Shown here: positions 22,823 through 36,320 of the stretch, piece by piece | Numbering within the stretch: position 1 is the first letter of the stretch | How the letters are laid out: each line of letters begins with the position of its first letter | Assembly: GCA_018881555.1 (NCBI GenBank) | Contig: JACAXG010000064.1 | Location: forward strand, 2,575,422-2,639,421 | Length of the DNA stretch: 64,000 nt | Direction of reading: 5' to 3' | DNA from: Amblyornis subalaris | Taxonomy: Eukaryota; Chordata; Aves; Passeriformes; Ptilonorhynchidae | The notes under the pieces: generated by a model | Told to the model about the DNA's origin: nothing | Database searches by the model: none | The model's input: the letters and a program-made list of their open reading frames with translations, nothing else | Program-made: the position numbers and the translations under genes

Positions 22823-23694
22823 TGAGAGATAAATATATTGATTTAACTTTCTGGTTGTGAAAAATAAAACAGAAGAAAAATTTTCTTCTTTTTGAGAGNG
22901 TAAGTAAAAGTATTTTTAATTCTGATACAATGAGAGCATACACGTGGTGAATAAATGGGAGTGCTTAACTCACATCTTCTGCTTTGGGGAGTGAATTTCC
23001 AATTTGTCTCCTGGCTGAGATAACAGGAGCTGGACCTACAACTGCCAGTGGGTTTCTAATGCTATTGACCCAATGTCATCCAATTTCTGTGCTGCTAATA
23101 AACTACAGCCTTGCTCCTCATAACAGTTTGCACGTGATGTATGGATTGATGGGGTGCAGAATACCAGGTCATTTGTTCACAGAATATGGGATCTCTTAAC
23201 ATGGGTGCCATTAGTCAAGGACAGGATTTTTATTGCCAAATGCAAAGGGATATGNATTCCCAGGACATGGAACTGTTTGCCACCTTAAAATGAAAGGAAA
23301 GTCATGTCTCGAGAGAGATTTATGGACCATTCAAGGTTAAAACCAAGAAAAGCACACAGCATGATTTTACAGCTGAACATCTAATCCAATGCTTGGATTT
23401 ATTTACTGTCTTTGTATAGATTATTTTAGCACTGTTGTCAGCAAGGCTGTAGACTTCCACAAGGTTTTATAAACCTGTTGTTGATGAAGTGTGTGGTTTA
23501 ACCAGAAGAGTTCTAAGAGGAGAGTAAAGATTAGGGTAGGACACNTGTGTACTCTGGGTGCATTGGTAAGCAGAGTATATGTGAAAGTGATTTATGGCCA
23601 TCAAATGCCAAATCCTACATGTGGGCAGAACAAATACAACCCTTCCTGAATGGACAGGGGTCGGGACAGTTTCCCAGGAAAGGTAGGGGCAGTT
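22823..23694. other. Unique sequence, no gene seen
   Basis: AT-rich DNA between a CR1 tail and the solo LTR. No exon, structural RNA or repeat was recognised. Confidence 0.4.
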
Positions 23695-24221
23695 TGCTGT
23701 GGTTTAACCCAGGACACANCTGAACAGCACAGAGCTGTCCACTCACCCTCCCACAGTGGGATCAGGGAGAGAACCGGGAAAAGCAAAAAGGTGAAACTCA
23801 TGAATTGAGATAAAGACAGTTTACTAGGANAGGGAAGGAATGGGAAATGATAAAAATGATGACTGAATATATAAAATAAGTGATGCACAATGCAAGTGAT
23901 GCCCAGCCAGACCCTGAGCAGCAGCTGCCACTCCCTGACCAAGTCCCCCCNGTTTAATTGTTTGGCAGGACCTCACATGATCTGGAATATCCCTTGGGTC
24001 AGTTGGGGTCAGCTGACCCAGCTCTGTCCCCTCCCAGTTTCTTGTGCTCCCCCAGCCTCTTCTCTGGCAGAGGAGTGTGAGAAGTCCTTGACTTAGTGCA
24101 AACACTGCTCAGCAACAACCATTGGTGTGTCTTGAACATTATTCTCATCCTAAATCCTAAACACACCACTCTACCAGTCACTAGGAAGAAAANTGACTCT
24201 ATCCCAGCTGAAACCAGGACA
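23695..24221 (-). mobile_element. Solo LTR of an avian endogenous retrovirus (probably ERVL-type)
   Basis: The minus strand starts TGTCCTGGTTTCAGCTGGGA at 24221 and ends with a TTAAACCACAGCA block at 23695, giving the expected TG...CA ends and a length near 530 bases. Internal landmarks include GTCAGTTGGGGTCAGCTGAC near 23999 (plus strand), GTCCCCTCCCAGTTTCTTGT and GAGATAAAGACAGTTTACTA. I know this wording from a very common avian LTR. No internal gag, pol or env sequence lies on either side, so it is a solo LTR left by recombination between two LTRs. No clear target-site duplication was visible. The ERVL assignment is from memory. Confidence 0.8.
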
Positions 24222-27200
24222 TGGTATTTCTAAAAATTCCCCAAACCAAGTAACAACAACAACAAAAAACATCAAAAAAAAACCTCTACAAAAGAAAGAT
24301 CATCTGCTATAAACAAAAACCTGGAACAAAAAGTGTTCCTGATCACATGGTGGCCAAAAAAATAACATCACCCATGGATTTATTCAGAAAAGTTTGCTAA
24401 GCTGAAGTAGCCAGAGAACTTTACCTGTGTTCTATGAAACTGCACATGTTGGGATGCCACATTTTTGGAGTGCCAGCCACCCATAAAGGATGTGAAAATC
24501 ATGGAGAAAGTGCGTGGAAGAGTCACAAGGTGTTTTTCTCAAAGTGAAGGCCTGTAAATACCTGGTTTGATCACTGCAAAGATGGTGAGAACTGACCTGA
24601 TGGCACTGGGCAGAAAACAGCAAGCTTCATAGGGATGCTTAAACCTGTGGAAAAATCCACAATTTTCTTGTCAGATGGGTTCAACAGAGGGATAAACTTC
24701 TTTTTATAAAGTGAGGAGGATTTGTTCCAGTGGTTAAACCACTACAGAAAGTAATAAAATTTCCATTTCTCGATATCTTTTCAAAAAGTGTACAGCTTTC
24801 CTGTGAGGCTGTGCTGCAGCTAAACACNCACTTGTTTTTCTGTAGGAGAAACTTGGCAACGAGCTGTGCACTGTGTGATANGGGAGGTTAGATTATGTTG
24901 TCAGTGTGCTCCTTCTGGCACTAAAATCTCTGCTTCTAAAAATCGTTGTCTGATCCAGGACTACCGACTCTGCATCCCACGGAGCGCGGTGCAGCAGAAG
25001 GAAACATCCCCAGAAGCTGATTTTGTGTAAAACAATTCCTGTTCTTCCCTGTGTTATCACCTTGGCAGAACCATACAGTTCTATTATCCAGGGTTTAGTC
25101 ACATTTTTCTTTATTTCCACCTTTTCCTTTGTTTCTTCCTATTTCTTTTTTTAAAATTTTNATTATTTTTTAATGTATTTCTCTGTTGGATATAGCCATA
25201 ATGATGGTAGATGTTGAGGTATTTAAGCAGATGACGAGGCTCTAGTCTGGCATTAACTGAACAGGCNGTGCAAAAATTTGGACATGGCATGAGAAATTGG
25301 AAAATATAACATATAACAGAGTGAGAAGCTGATAAAAGTTACNGGGAGCATCATGATGAATGGCCAGAATTCATAGATGGATTTAAATGAGGGACAACCA
25401 AATTTCAACACTAATTGAANGGGAATTCTGGGGACCTTTGAGGTCTTACAAAGCCAAAAATGCCTAGAGAACCTCCTCAGTAAAGCTAAAGAAGGCTGGG
25501 ATTATATAGGTGGTGGTATCAGAAATANCAAATATAGTATGGTTATAGTCGAGCTGGAATAAATGGAGAAAAAAAACCCTTAAGGGTGAATTGTTTATCT
25601 GGGAGGGCACAAGGGCAGAGAGAAGAAGGGGTCAGGATGGATTGGGAAGAGAAAGCATTGGAGGGTGAAGGGCTGGNTACATGGAAGTGGTTCAAAGGTC
25701 CTGCCTGAACAAACCCACACCTGAGCGGTGTCATCTGTCCTGTTGTCCATCAAAGTCTGTTCCTGATTATTTTCCTCTGTGAAGCTGCATTGTGGGAATC
25801 AGACAATGGAGAGACCATTACCAGAGAATGCAGGGGTCTGAGAGTGCACATTTTGTGGGGTTGCTTCAAGGACATTCAGCTGGGACACCAGGTGCTCACC
25901 TTCAGCTTTCATCTGGAACGGGAAATGTAAAGAACAAAATCCTGTGAAAATGGGAATTCTTGTATTCTGAACATGGAATCCAATGGACTGACAGAAATCC
26001 TCATCAGTCTTTTTTACAGTTTTTCTGAGGAAAAATTCAAATAAAACCCAGCCGTGGGGTCACCTAGAGCCATTTATAACCACAAATAATCTTTGAGTCA
26101 GATGCCAATATCCAAACTCTGACAGTTTTGGAGAATTTTAATCCATTAAGCAATTAGGTCATTTCTCTAATTGAAACCATGCCAAGATCCAGGCTCTGAC
26201 ATTGCATAATATTGGGAAAGGCTGTGTTCTGNCCAGGACCAGGAGCCATCTAATTAAAGGCTAATCAAAGTAATACTGAGGAAAGCTTTTTCGTTTGTTC
26301 TACGACTTTTGGTAGCACTTTGATTCGACACAGTGCCAGCAGTGGAGCTGGTTAATCCCTGGGGTTGTTGCTGCACATGCTTGATGGAAACAGAAGGCAG
26401 AACTTGTGCTGTATTTATGAATTACTCCTTCACTCTAGCTGAAAGATAAATACAGGAAAAGATACGGANAATATGGCCGGATTATATTTAATAAAAGAGT
26501 CTTTTCAGAGAGCTGAATATCCATTACTGTGGAGGCAATAGTTAACAGGATAAACAATTCAATCCATCTCAATCTGTGCACTTAGGCAGAGCCATATCCC
26601 TGTCACTATTTACCTGCTCAAATTTATCTTCTTATTTGCCTTCTTATTGATACATAGATCTCCCTCTGTCGTGTTTCTAAGGCACTTGGCACCCTGGATC
26701 TGACTGCTCAGCTTCTGATTTTGGGGTCACCCTGTACAAAAGGAGGCACAGAGGCTCTGGAATCGATGGCTGGAAGGTAAAGCTCCATGGTCCCAGTGGA
26801 GATGAACCTTGCAGAGGGAGTTCTGAGGGGTTTTTCAAGCTTAGGATCCACAGGATGAAAGGAAGGTGTGAATCTTGGATCACCGTGTTCAGTCCTGTCT
26901 GTGGCAGACACAGCACAGAAACACATCCACAGCTGAGCAAGCACNAGCAGAAAAGTGGGAGTTTGGGTCTGGAAATCTATGGGGAAGCCTCTCCTTAANA
27001 ATCAAACTCGTGTCCTGTGCAGTGTGCTCAGGCTACAGCTCTCTGGTTTTGTCTATCTCCACTTTCTCATAATCTTATTTGTCTACTTATGCATCCATTC
27101 ATTTAATTGGGTATTTTTAATCACCTCAGCAATTGTATTCTCCTGTGATCTCATTACTGTTTTTCTTTTTTTTAAAATACTTTCTTCCACTACAGAGGCC

Positions 27201-29989
27201 ACTATTTACACACAAGTACAGCACAAGGAGGAGAGGAATTTCTTGCTGTATTTATTTGTCTGAACAATTTTCTTCACATATCAAGTGAAGAAACTTTCCT
27301 GTTTGGTGTATGGGATGAGAAGTTGAAGCCATCAGGTATCTCACAGGTGTTTGGTAGCAGAAAAAGCACTGTACAGTGATGGGAGCTCCTTACTGTGCCT
27401 CACCGTGGCAGGCTGCAGTATCCACCTCCAAAATAACACTTTTGTGCATCTGTATCTCAAAAGATAACCCAAAGGAGGCCTAAATTCTTTATAAAAGGTT
27501 TATTGTCATTGTTGCCTGCTGCAACTTCTCCCTTGGGTCTCCTTTTATCACTCAACCCAGGCAGCAGATTAATTCTCTCCTAAATGCAAAATCTGATGAT
27601 ATTTTTCCCATAAATCAAGACACTAACGGGGAATTTACTCCAGGGCAGTAGCTCTCGGCCCTGACTTTACAAAGACTTCAGTTTAGAAAGGTTCCCTGCA
27701 GAATNTGCCTCTGTCCCCCAAATCTTTCAGTGGCTGGCAGGCAGTGCCAGCGAGATGCTGTGTATGGCAGNTGCTCCACAGCTGGTTTTAGGGTGGGAAG
27801 TGAGAACAGATGGAGCAGCTGCNGCAGAAACAATCTCCAGGGTGGAAAACTCGTGTCTTAGGGAGAGCTGACGAACTAAAGCTGGTGTCTGTGTCAGATT
27901 TTTCTCTCCCATACAAGTACAATCAAGCAGGAGATACTAAACACGCAGTTTTCCAAGGGAACTACTGAAGTACCAGACAAATAAATTAAGATGGAGCAAT
28001 GGATTGAGATGTTGTGTAAAATATCAGTTTTAGGTGGTGTCCTAGCATGGATACTCGAGAGGACTCTGTGGATTTATATGGATGTCCTCAATCCACTTGA
28101 AGCCTCAGCGTTACTGTTGCTGTGTTCATCCCCATTTGTAGAAAGTGGAAATACATAAATGCTTTATTGAGCATGAATGTTTTACAAGAAACATGCTTTC
28201 TGAAACATCATCTTTGATAAAATAGAGATGTTGGACGAGTTTCCAGTGACTCCAATCTTTGTTGTTGTTCTGAAGGGTAGATCTCCCTTAGGAACTGCTG
28301 CAGCAGCGAGGACAAGCGCAGCTGGGGAATGTCCTGCAGCTGCCTGTCTTCATCTGAGGAGCACCGTGTTTGCAACATTTCAGATCTCACCCAGGAGGAG
28401 CAGAGTGCCCAGGACAAGGAATTATCCAGCCTGACAGTCTGCAGAAGTCAATGAACTCAGGCATAGCTTCAAAATTACATATGTTACAGTCAAATCCATT
28501 AATGCCCCTTGTACTTCCATCTTAGTTCATACAAAAGATGCTGCACAGAAGTACTACCCCAGAAGAGCAAAGCTGCCATCCTCACCATAGCAGTCCTTGC
28601 TTTTTTCTTTTTCCCAACAGACACTGATTTCCCACTCTTCCCTGGGTTACAAGTGCTGGAAAACTTGAAAAGAGGCAGAGATATACCCAGCAGAAAAAAA
28701 ATCTCTATTCTCTTTACCTGGGCTGGTGTCCCATGAGGGCATCCATGGGTTTGAAAGGCCTCAATTTATTGTTGTCAGACTGTGCCACAGGTAGAGTTAG
28801 GTTTGTACAAGTAATTTCTGGGGCATATTCCATCCAGGACGGGTAAATATCCTTCCAGAGCCACAGTTACTCAATATCCTGACATCACAAAAAGCTGTGT
28901 TTAAGCTATCAGTACTACTGAAACAAACTGAAGGAGCACAAGAAGAACTATTAGAGGAGGAAGATTATTTCTGGCTCTTGTTTGAGGTCAGGAGCAAATA
29001 AGAGTCTCTGTGATGAGCCAGAATGACATGGAACAGGAATGGGAGCTGAAATTTGATTTTAAGAGCAGATTGCATGTGGTTGCTTCAAATTTTTACGACT
29101 CCTACTAGAAAAAAACTGAAANTCTGGGAAGCTGCTTCAAGCCCTGGATAAGCCTGCATTGCCACTAGCCCAGCTGTCAAAACTCATGGTCACAAGCCCT
29201 GATAACCCAGTGTATTGTGCTGAAGGACAACTGATGTAAAAGGACCAAATTAGTGGTCAAATACAAATCACAGCAATTTCAGAACTAAGAAGCAAGTGGG
29301 GGGATTAACTCCACCATGAACAAAAAAGAGGTGTCCTCAGTTATGAAGCATTTTTATTTTTATGGTTGCTAGAGAAGGATAAATGTTTCATTCTGGATAT
29401 ATTGAATGATTTTTAAATGCATAAAGTTAAGGAAGGTGGTTAAAGAGAAGGTTCTGTTGCCACAAAACCAAACAAATTCAACTTCCTAAATCAAATAATT
29501 TTTACAAGCAGGTTGCAAAGAACTAGAACAGATGCAGTAGAATGAGCATTTCCTAGAATATCACTGAAGGCACAAGAAAAATGTCTCGGATATGATCTTA
29601 AGTACAAAGTGATTATCAATTCCTTTTATATTTCAGTTATCTCAGACTCATTTGCTTATTTATATTAAAATAAATATATTTGGTGACAGTCCTATGGGAT
29701 TTAATGAATCCTGAGATCAACTAATGTCTGTAACAAGTGTTTTCCTTTCAGAACCACTAGGATGGACAAAAGTCATAGAACTGAAGAAAATTAGTTTTCT
29801 TAGAGAAACTGGTCAAAGAACATAACACACTCACAAAAGCAATGTGGAAATTCAATAAATTAATGATATGTGAAAATTAAGGCAGTAACACAAGGTCAAA
29901 TTTAACCACTTGCTGNGAATGGCAGTTCTTTAGGAGGATTTGGATGTGTGAATAGAACAGTGTGCCCAGGAAGACAAACCTATGGATGG
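24222..29989. other. Unique sequence, no gene seen
   Basis: This is the longest stretch without a recognised transposon, nearly 5.8 kb. It contains A-rich runs near 24255-24300. A block at about 26080-26450 is rich in TAAT and ATTA motifs and looks like a candidate conserved non-coding element. Open frames do not exceed about 100 codons and show no domain. No RNA gene was recognised. Confidence 0.45.
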
Positions 29990-30275
29990 TCATAGAATCA
30001 TGGAATGGTTTGGCTTGGAAGGAACCTTCAAGATCATCTCATTCCAACCCCCTGCCATGGGCAGGGGCACCTTCCACTAGACCAGGTTGCTCAGAGCCCA
30101 ATCCAACCTGGCCTTGAACACTTCCAGGGATGGGGCATCCACAGCTTCTCNGGGCAACCTGTGCCAGGACCTCACCACCCTGACATGGACCGATTTCTTC
30201 CTTACATCCAATCTAAACCTGCTCTCTTTCAGCTTAAAGCCCTTCCCCTTTGTCCTGTCACTGCATGTCCTTGTG
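29990..30275 (-). mobile_element. CR1: CR1 LINE 3' fragment, type A
   Basis: The plus strand reads CATAGAATCATGGAATGGTT, CCAACCCCCTGCCATGGGCA, TTCCACTAGACCAGGTTGCT, CACTTCCAGGGATGGGGCAT and CATCCAATCTAAACCTGCTC. This is a well-preserved antisense copy of the type A 3' region. It is among the less diverged copies in the window. Confidence 0.95.
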
Positions 30276-33153
30276 CTTGGATGCTGAGACCAAACACAGT
30301 CCCAGCTCCTGCATTGAGTGGCCTTGTCTGTCCAGGGGAACAATCCATCTCTGTGGGCTCTGTTGAATCAGAGTTTGTGATTTCTGCTTGAGAAACACCA
30401 AATGAAAAATTTGTTATATGAACTGTCACAGCATGAGCTCCCATAATTTTATCAATCAAGAATTTACTGCTTTGTTACACCTCAGGTTTATGTAGGGCTT
30501 TTAATCACATCCTGGAAAAGTTTCAAGGTTTTCTCCTCACTGTGCATTTCTCTTTTGTGTATTTGGTACTTGGTGGGAAAAAGGAGACAGTGACTCTAAA
30601 ACTCAGGATTTTCCAAACAGCTGAATGATGACATCTTGACTACGAGTGGGCAAAAGCTTCTCTTGAGTCAAAAAACTCAGTCAAGGGCAGGAGTTATGAG
30701 CTGCTGCCTTTCTTGGATGCCTTGAGAAGCTATTACAGATCTAAACCTCATTTTTTTTGTATTTAGAATCTGCCCATTTACAGCAGGACACTGGCCCTGG
30801 CTTTCCTAGCTTGGAATCAGGGAGTGGATGCAGACTGCAAGCAAATGGAAAGAAGCAGCACAAAAATAATTAGCAATTAACTTTGCACTTGGGCAGTGCT
30901 ATTTGGACTAATCTGTGGTTCTGGGGAAGCTTTTCCTGTCCCAAATATTGCTTTAATAGATGTAAATGAGAGAAACTAAGCTCCTTCTCCAGACTTGTGA
31001 GGTATTCCCTGGTAATGTGTTTCTCCTGCTGCCCTCAGAACAAGGATGATTTCTTTGAAAATCCCAAATTGAAATAATGATGCAAAGAGTGCATCCACAT
31101 GTCCAAGGACATTCCAGTGGCTTTCTCGGGCTCCTTAAGAAGAAGAAAGATAAACCAAGGGGATGAAATAAATTATTTCCATTACCACAATAGACTGTAA
31201 ANTGTCAGTCATTGGGGCAGACGTGACACACTTGGGACAAATTTCGATAAAATCTTCAAGAGCTGGCAGCCCTTCTGCCGAAGGAAACACAGAGCTCTCC
31301 ATTTCCTGCCTCAGCTGAAATACACACATTGGAGGGGAAGGGGTTAATTCGTATGGTTCAAAAATGAATTAATATGACCTTACTATTTTTTGTCCCACCA
31401 AAATAGATAGTTGAAGGGGAAATGGATATGCAGTGGGTTGCAATAAAAGCTTTTGGGTTGAGGGCTTGCTTGTGGTCCAGAAAAGTTGGGCTCTTTTCTG
31501 AGATCCACATCTCGGACCAACTTAATTTTTTTTTTTGAAAAGTCAGTATTTCTTAATTCATCTTTTTGTTATCTCTCTCTTTACTGAAATGGTGAAAGAT
31601 GCATTCTGCTGAAAAATTATGAACCGTAGCAGAGGTGATTGAAAGACAGACTTTGATGTTTGGAACAGGTGTGGTTGCTACAGCTCACGGGTGGGGATTT
31701 TAGNCCAGTCCTTCCCTTCCAACATTTTCTGTGTAAGTAGCAAAAAACCCCTCGTGCTTTTGTGTTCCCTGACAAAACTTCACAGAAGCAAAATAAATAA
31801 CTGTCATGATAATAAGTAAGTAAACAAAGAAAATGAAACCTTCTCATCTGACAACTGTGCACCACGGCCTTTGAAAATAAAAGAGCCTTCAAATAGCCTG
31901 GGCCTCAGCTGCATTATTCCTATCAAGAAAAAATTCTGCCCTTCTTTTTCACCCTTCTTTTATTAAAAGGAAACTGAAGTGCATATACACCCAGATAAAC
32001 ATTTTCAAAAATCTTTCTCTTGGTAAGTCTGTTTTTTAAGGTTTTTTTGTTCGCTGTCCCACATGCAACAAAGTACTTTGAGAGACTTAAGTATGTTCTT
32101 AAATTTAAGTGTGTCTTAAACATAATTGTGCTCAAAGGAAGTGAAATAAACTTGTGTTCATGCTGCCTTGAATTGGATCTTTGACTATCCACACAGAAGT
32201 GTAAAGTAAAAATGTCATTTTTTACAGAGTGCCAAATGATTAACAGCTGGGAGGAGGGTAAGGGTAGGAGAGGGGATCTGTTATAAATTNTCAGTATAAA
32301 AGAAATAACACATTCCTTTAAAACATTTGGCTCTAAGGCAACTCCGGCTTCCAGTTTGCTNAGAATCTAAAAAAGAAAAAAGCCTCCTTTAGAAACAACA
32401 GAGGCAGAATGAAATAAAACAGGAAAATAAAGACCTCCTTTTAGATTATTAATGTTGGTAGGATGAAAAAGTGCTTGGAGACATGGTTTGAAATGCTATT
32501 TCATTACCTGCACTGCTTACTTACTCCCTAATCCATGTACTTATTTATCTGGATTTGAAAGAACCTGACAAACTCAGGCAATATNAGAATGCAACAACAC
32601 TCCAATTAGCCCTGACAACATTAATAACAATGATGTGCCACCTGTATCTGTTAAATGTTTCACCATCTTAGATTGAGTTAATTGAAATTAATCAGCAGCA
32701 CAGTGAGGTTAACAAAAGCTGGGAGAAATTTTTAAGGGATATGATGGATTTATGCACTCACAGACTTCACCAGAGAATAAAACACACATCTACATATACA
32801 TGAAGTGACCCAAGACAATTAAGAGCCAGGAGGGTGTTTTTTCACTTAATAGGATATAGAGAGAAACATGGATAAATTGTGCAAGAATTGGATTGATTCC
32901 TTCCATGCAGTATCCCAAGGGAGCTGACTATTACATCTTTCTACCCACCTGCATAAAGATAAACATCCAGGAAAGAGAAAACATTTGTCTGTGTCATCAG
33001 TTAATTAATGTCAACCCTGGAGAGCAAAATAGATTTCTTTGTTCTCCAAATTTTACTGGGCTGTGCATTTTGAGTAGGGATTTTCTTTCCCATCTTTCTC
33101 CATGGCTGACATCTGATGGTAAGGGATGCATTTTCCATGATCTCTCTGTTCCA
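30276..33153. other. Unique sequence, no gene seen
   Basis: About 2.9 kb is AT-rich and without a recognised repeat. The region 32600-32720 has ATTA, TTAATAACAATG and GAAATTAATC motifs typical of conserved non-coding DNA. No exon or RNA was seen. Confidence 0.45.
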
Positions 33154-33322
33154 TTCAGAGAGAACCTCTCTTGTTTGGAAAGACCTCTTAGATCATAAAT
33201 CCAACCATTAACCCAGCACTGCCCAGCCCACCACTAAACCNTGTCCCCAAGCTCAACAACTGAACGTTTTCTGAACATTTCCAGGAATTGTGACTCCACC
33301 ACTTCCCTGGGCAGCCTCTTCC
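33154..33322 (-). mobile_element. CR1: CR1 LINE 3' terminal fragment, type B
   Basis: The plus strand reads TTTGGAAAGACCTCTTAGAT, CCAACCATTAACCCAGCACT, CCACTAAACC, then GACTCCACCACTTCCCTGGG and CAGCCTCTTCC. This is the antisense 3' end of a type B CR1, cut off after about 170 bases. Confidence 0.9.
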
Positions 33323-34511
33323 TCATTTTGCATGTGGCAGTTCCTAGACTCAGCATTACATGTCCTGATTAAATCGCTTAAGAAGCTGGACCACAACCTT
33401 TATAGCTGGAACTGGAGCTTTTCAACCCCTGTTAACCTGTTAAGTCGAGACCCTGATCTTAACCTAAAAATACCAAGCCAAAAATACCCTAAAGGGTGAC
33501 TGAAAAAGAGAAATTAGAATTTCAGTAGCGTTCTTATTGGCTTTATCCTGATGCTTCTCATTCTTCTGTCCTCATTTCTTCTCTTTTAAAAAACTGCACA
33601 TGAACTTGGCCTCAGTCTATTTTAGGCAGCCACGTGTGCCAGCAGCAGAGAAACCTTTCAAAGCTGCCATGGTGAACTCTAATGAGACCATCAGAGGCAG
33701 CTTCACTCTCTGCTGCTGATGTACAGCGTGCTCAGCTGAACTTGACACGTATTATCAGGTTGTAATTCATTTAGGTGTTGGTCAAGGGATAATTTCCAAC
33801 ATTTAGAGAAATAAATCTTCAGAAATCTGACAAAGATATAACGTAAAACCAGCAAGTCATGAAGGGGTATTAACACACACGTGTGTGTAAGTGGATATAT
33901 TTTAATCAGGGTGGGGATGCCAAATGTCCAACTGGCCTGGGGCAACAATGCTCTCTGACTTGGTGTGGGTTTAAAGGAAAGAGAGAAAAAAAAAATCCGT
34001 ATTGATTTTTAATAAGGCCTGGGAAAGATGTTCTTGGAGCTCCGTTCCTCAGCACGCTTGCCCAGAAATAGATTCAGATGTTGGGGTTTCACTTGTTTTT
34101 GTCTGAAGACCAATATGTTCTTGAGCTAAAAATGAAACACTGAGCAGATGCTGACTCGAAGTGACGCGTTCCTAAAAGCAGGAGGGTTGGATGTTGTCAA
34201 CATTCAGTAAACACATGCAAACAAGAAAAGCAAAAAAAAACATGAGGGAAAAAGAAAAGGCAGTAATTAGATATAACACCCTTTGACAGGGTTTTAATGA
34301 ACAGGATTGATTAAACAGATATTATTAGCTCCTCACCCCCAATTCCCATTTCCAATTTACAGGTGGAGAAAGCACGGCACAAGTCACTGTCAGNGCATCC
34401 TCACTGGGGGGTTGGTGTTTTCCCTCACCTCCCTCCTCTGTGGACACATGTCCTATAGAGCTTTCCTTCAGAAGACAACTTCTCCTCCACTGAGCAACCT
34501 CCAGACTTACT
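33323..34511. other. Unique sequence, no gene seen
   Basis: No repeat or exon was recognised. A 16-base perfect palindrome of alternating purines and pyrimidines, ACACACACGTGTGTGT, lies at 33873-33888. Confidence 0.45.
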
Positions 34512-34680
34512 GAATTATAAAATGACAGAATGGTTTGGGTTGGAAGGGACCTTAAAGATCATCTTGTTCCAAATGGGCAGGGACACCTTCCACTAGACCA
34601 GGTTGCTCCAAACCCTGTCCANCTTGGCTTTGAACACTTCCAGGGATGGAGAGTCCATAACTTCTCTGGGCAACCTCTCT
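34512..34680 (-). mobile_element. CR1: CR1 LINE 3' terminal fragment, type A
   Basis: The plus strand reads ACAGAATGGTTTGGGTTGGA, AGGGACCTTAAAGATCATCT, CCTTCCACTAGACCAGGTTG and CACTTCCAGGGATGGAGAGT. A few bases of the usual CCCCCTGCCAT block before GGGCAGGGACACC are deleted. The copy stops after about 170 bases. Confidence 0.93.
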
Positions 34681-36006
34681 CCTTTTCCTTCTTCTGAGCC
34701 GTACAGGGACAGTGTGGGCACAGGGCATCAAGGACCGGGTGGTGTGAAATAATCTCCTAACTGTGAGATTTCGGAAGAGTTAACATCAAGGAGACAAAAA
34801 AATAATGTGTCCCCCCAGTGCAACCATCAGAAATGTCATAAAAGCAGCTTGTTCATCAAAAATTCATANTGTTAAACATACCTAATGGGAAAACTGGAGG
34901 GAGATCTGAAGCTCTGCTGCTCTTTCTCTGTACATTTTTGCAGAATTTGCTAATGCTATAATTTCAGACCAAAATACTTCACCTGTGTGAAAATCACCTG
35001 ACATCTCACCTCTGTATAAATTTTAAAAGAATTTTCTTTCAGGCACTGCTATTAGTTATTTTTAAAGATTAGCTTTCTTCTTTTTTTAGGATAAATCTTC
35101 TACTTAGGAGGTTCCTATATTTTCTTATCCTCACAGTATAGTTTTTATATAAGTTTTATATAAGCAGTATAGTTTTATATAAGGAAGACATTGAACCTTC
35201 AAGGAAGTTAAAATTTTTCTAAGCTTCAGTGTTTTTTAAAACCTATTTCTACTGTAATTTAAATTCTTCCATTCTTTGTTTGTGCCTTAGCGGGTAAGTG
35301 AACAGAGGAACACTGATTAGCCTGAAATTTCTTTATTCCCTGTATCTCACCACTGTAATACTTCCTTTTTCTAGTAAATGTGCAGAGAAGTTGTTTTTCT
35401 TTATTTGTGCTTTTTGTTTAATTACTTTAGCATTGTTAGTGTTTTGTGTCCTTATGACTTCCTGTAATTATACCAGGGAAATTTAATTCCATGTACTCTT
35501 TTGAAAGAAGGCATTTATGTAATTTAAAACAATGGCCATTTTTACTTGAAAGAAGAAAACTCTACAATTCCTGNCTGATTTTCTCAAGTTATTTTTATAT
35601 TTCTCAAAATCAGCTGTAAATTTAATTCCAATATGTTGNATTTTGGACCCTCCTCTAAGGAAAGAANCAGATCAGAGCTGGTAGATTAGGTTTGAAAACA
35701 AAGATGACATTATATAAAATGGTAAAATCTTATCTCAAATTTATTTTGAATTCTTTGTCAAAGGCAAAATCCAGCAGAAAAACTTTAATGCTCTGGACAT
35801 CTTTAGGGAAAAAGAACAAGACCTGAGATAAATAAATATAAGGGGCATGTCTTGGGATCAGACATACTTAACTCTTCTGTATAAAAATTATCTACTGCCT
35901 TCAGCTCTTGCTCACTCAGAAACATTCTGGACACTTCTGAGTATAGACTGAGCAGTTTTATAGTTTGCTTACAACAGCANCAACATGTTTTTAAGGACTG
36001 CACATA
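34681..36006. other. Unique AT-rich sequence with a local duplication
   Basis: Strongly AT-rich DNA with no recognised transposon. Near 35134-35183 a TATAGTTTTATATAAG motif is duplicated. No exon or RNA was seen. Confidence 0.45.
35134..35183. repeat. Imperfect AT-rich tandem repeat
   Basis: The motif CAGTATAGTTTTTATATAAG is followed by a partial copy TTTTATATAAG and then by CAGTATAGTTTTATATAAG. This is probably a replication-slippage product. Confidence 0.8.
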
Positions 36007-36108
36007 TCATGGAATTATAGAATCACAGAATGGNTTGGGTTGGAAAGGACCTTAAAGATCATCGAGTTCCAATGCCCTTCNCATGGACAGGGACACTTCC
36101 CACTAGTN
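36007..36108 (-). mobile_element. CR1: CR1 LINE 3' terminal fragment, type A
   Basis: The plus strand reads ATCATGGAATTATAGAATCA, CAGAATGG and TTGGGTTGGAAAGGACCTTA, then CATGGACAGGGACACTTCCC and ACTAG. Only the 3'-most hundred bases are present. It lies about 210 bases from a plus-strand type C copy. Confidence 0.92.
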
Positions 36109-36320
36109 AAATACACCTGACCTGTTTATCATNGTCAGTCAATCTCTAGTTTTTGTAAATAAATGCTTCTTATGTCTGCCCACAGCCACAGTCACCTGAG
36201 CAGTTCAGACTCTTTGATTAAATATGACAAGCAATTATTGAAGTGCTGTTGCAGACAGAGGCAGCACATCCTGGTACATCNCCAGGTAATGCAGCTCTAG
36301 CACAGCTCAGGTTTATGGTG

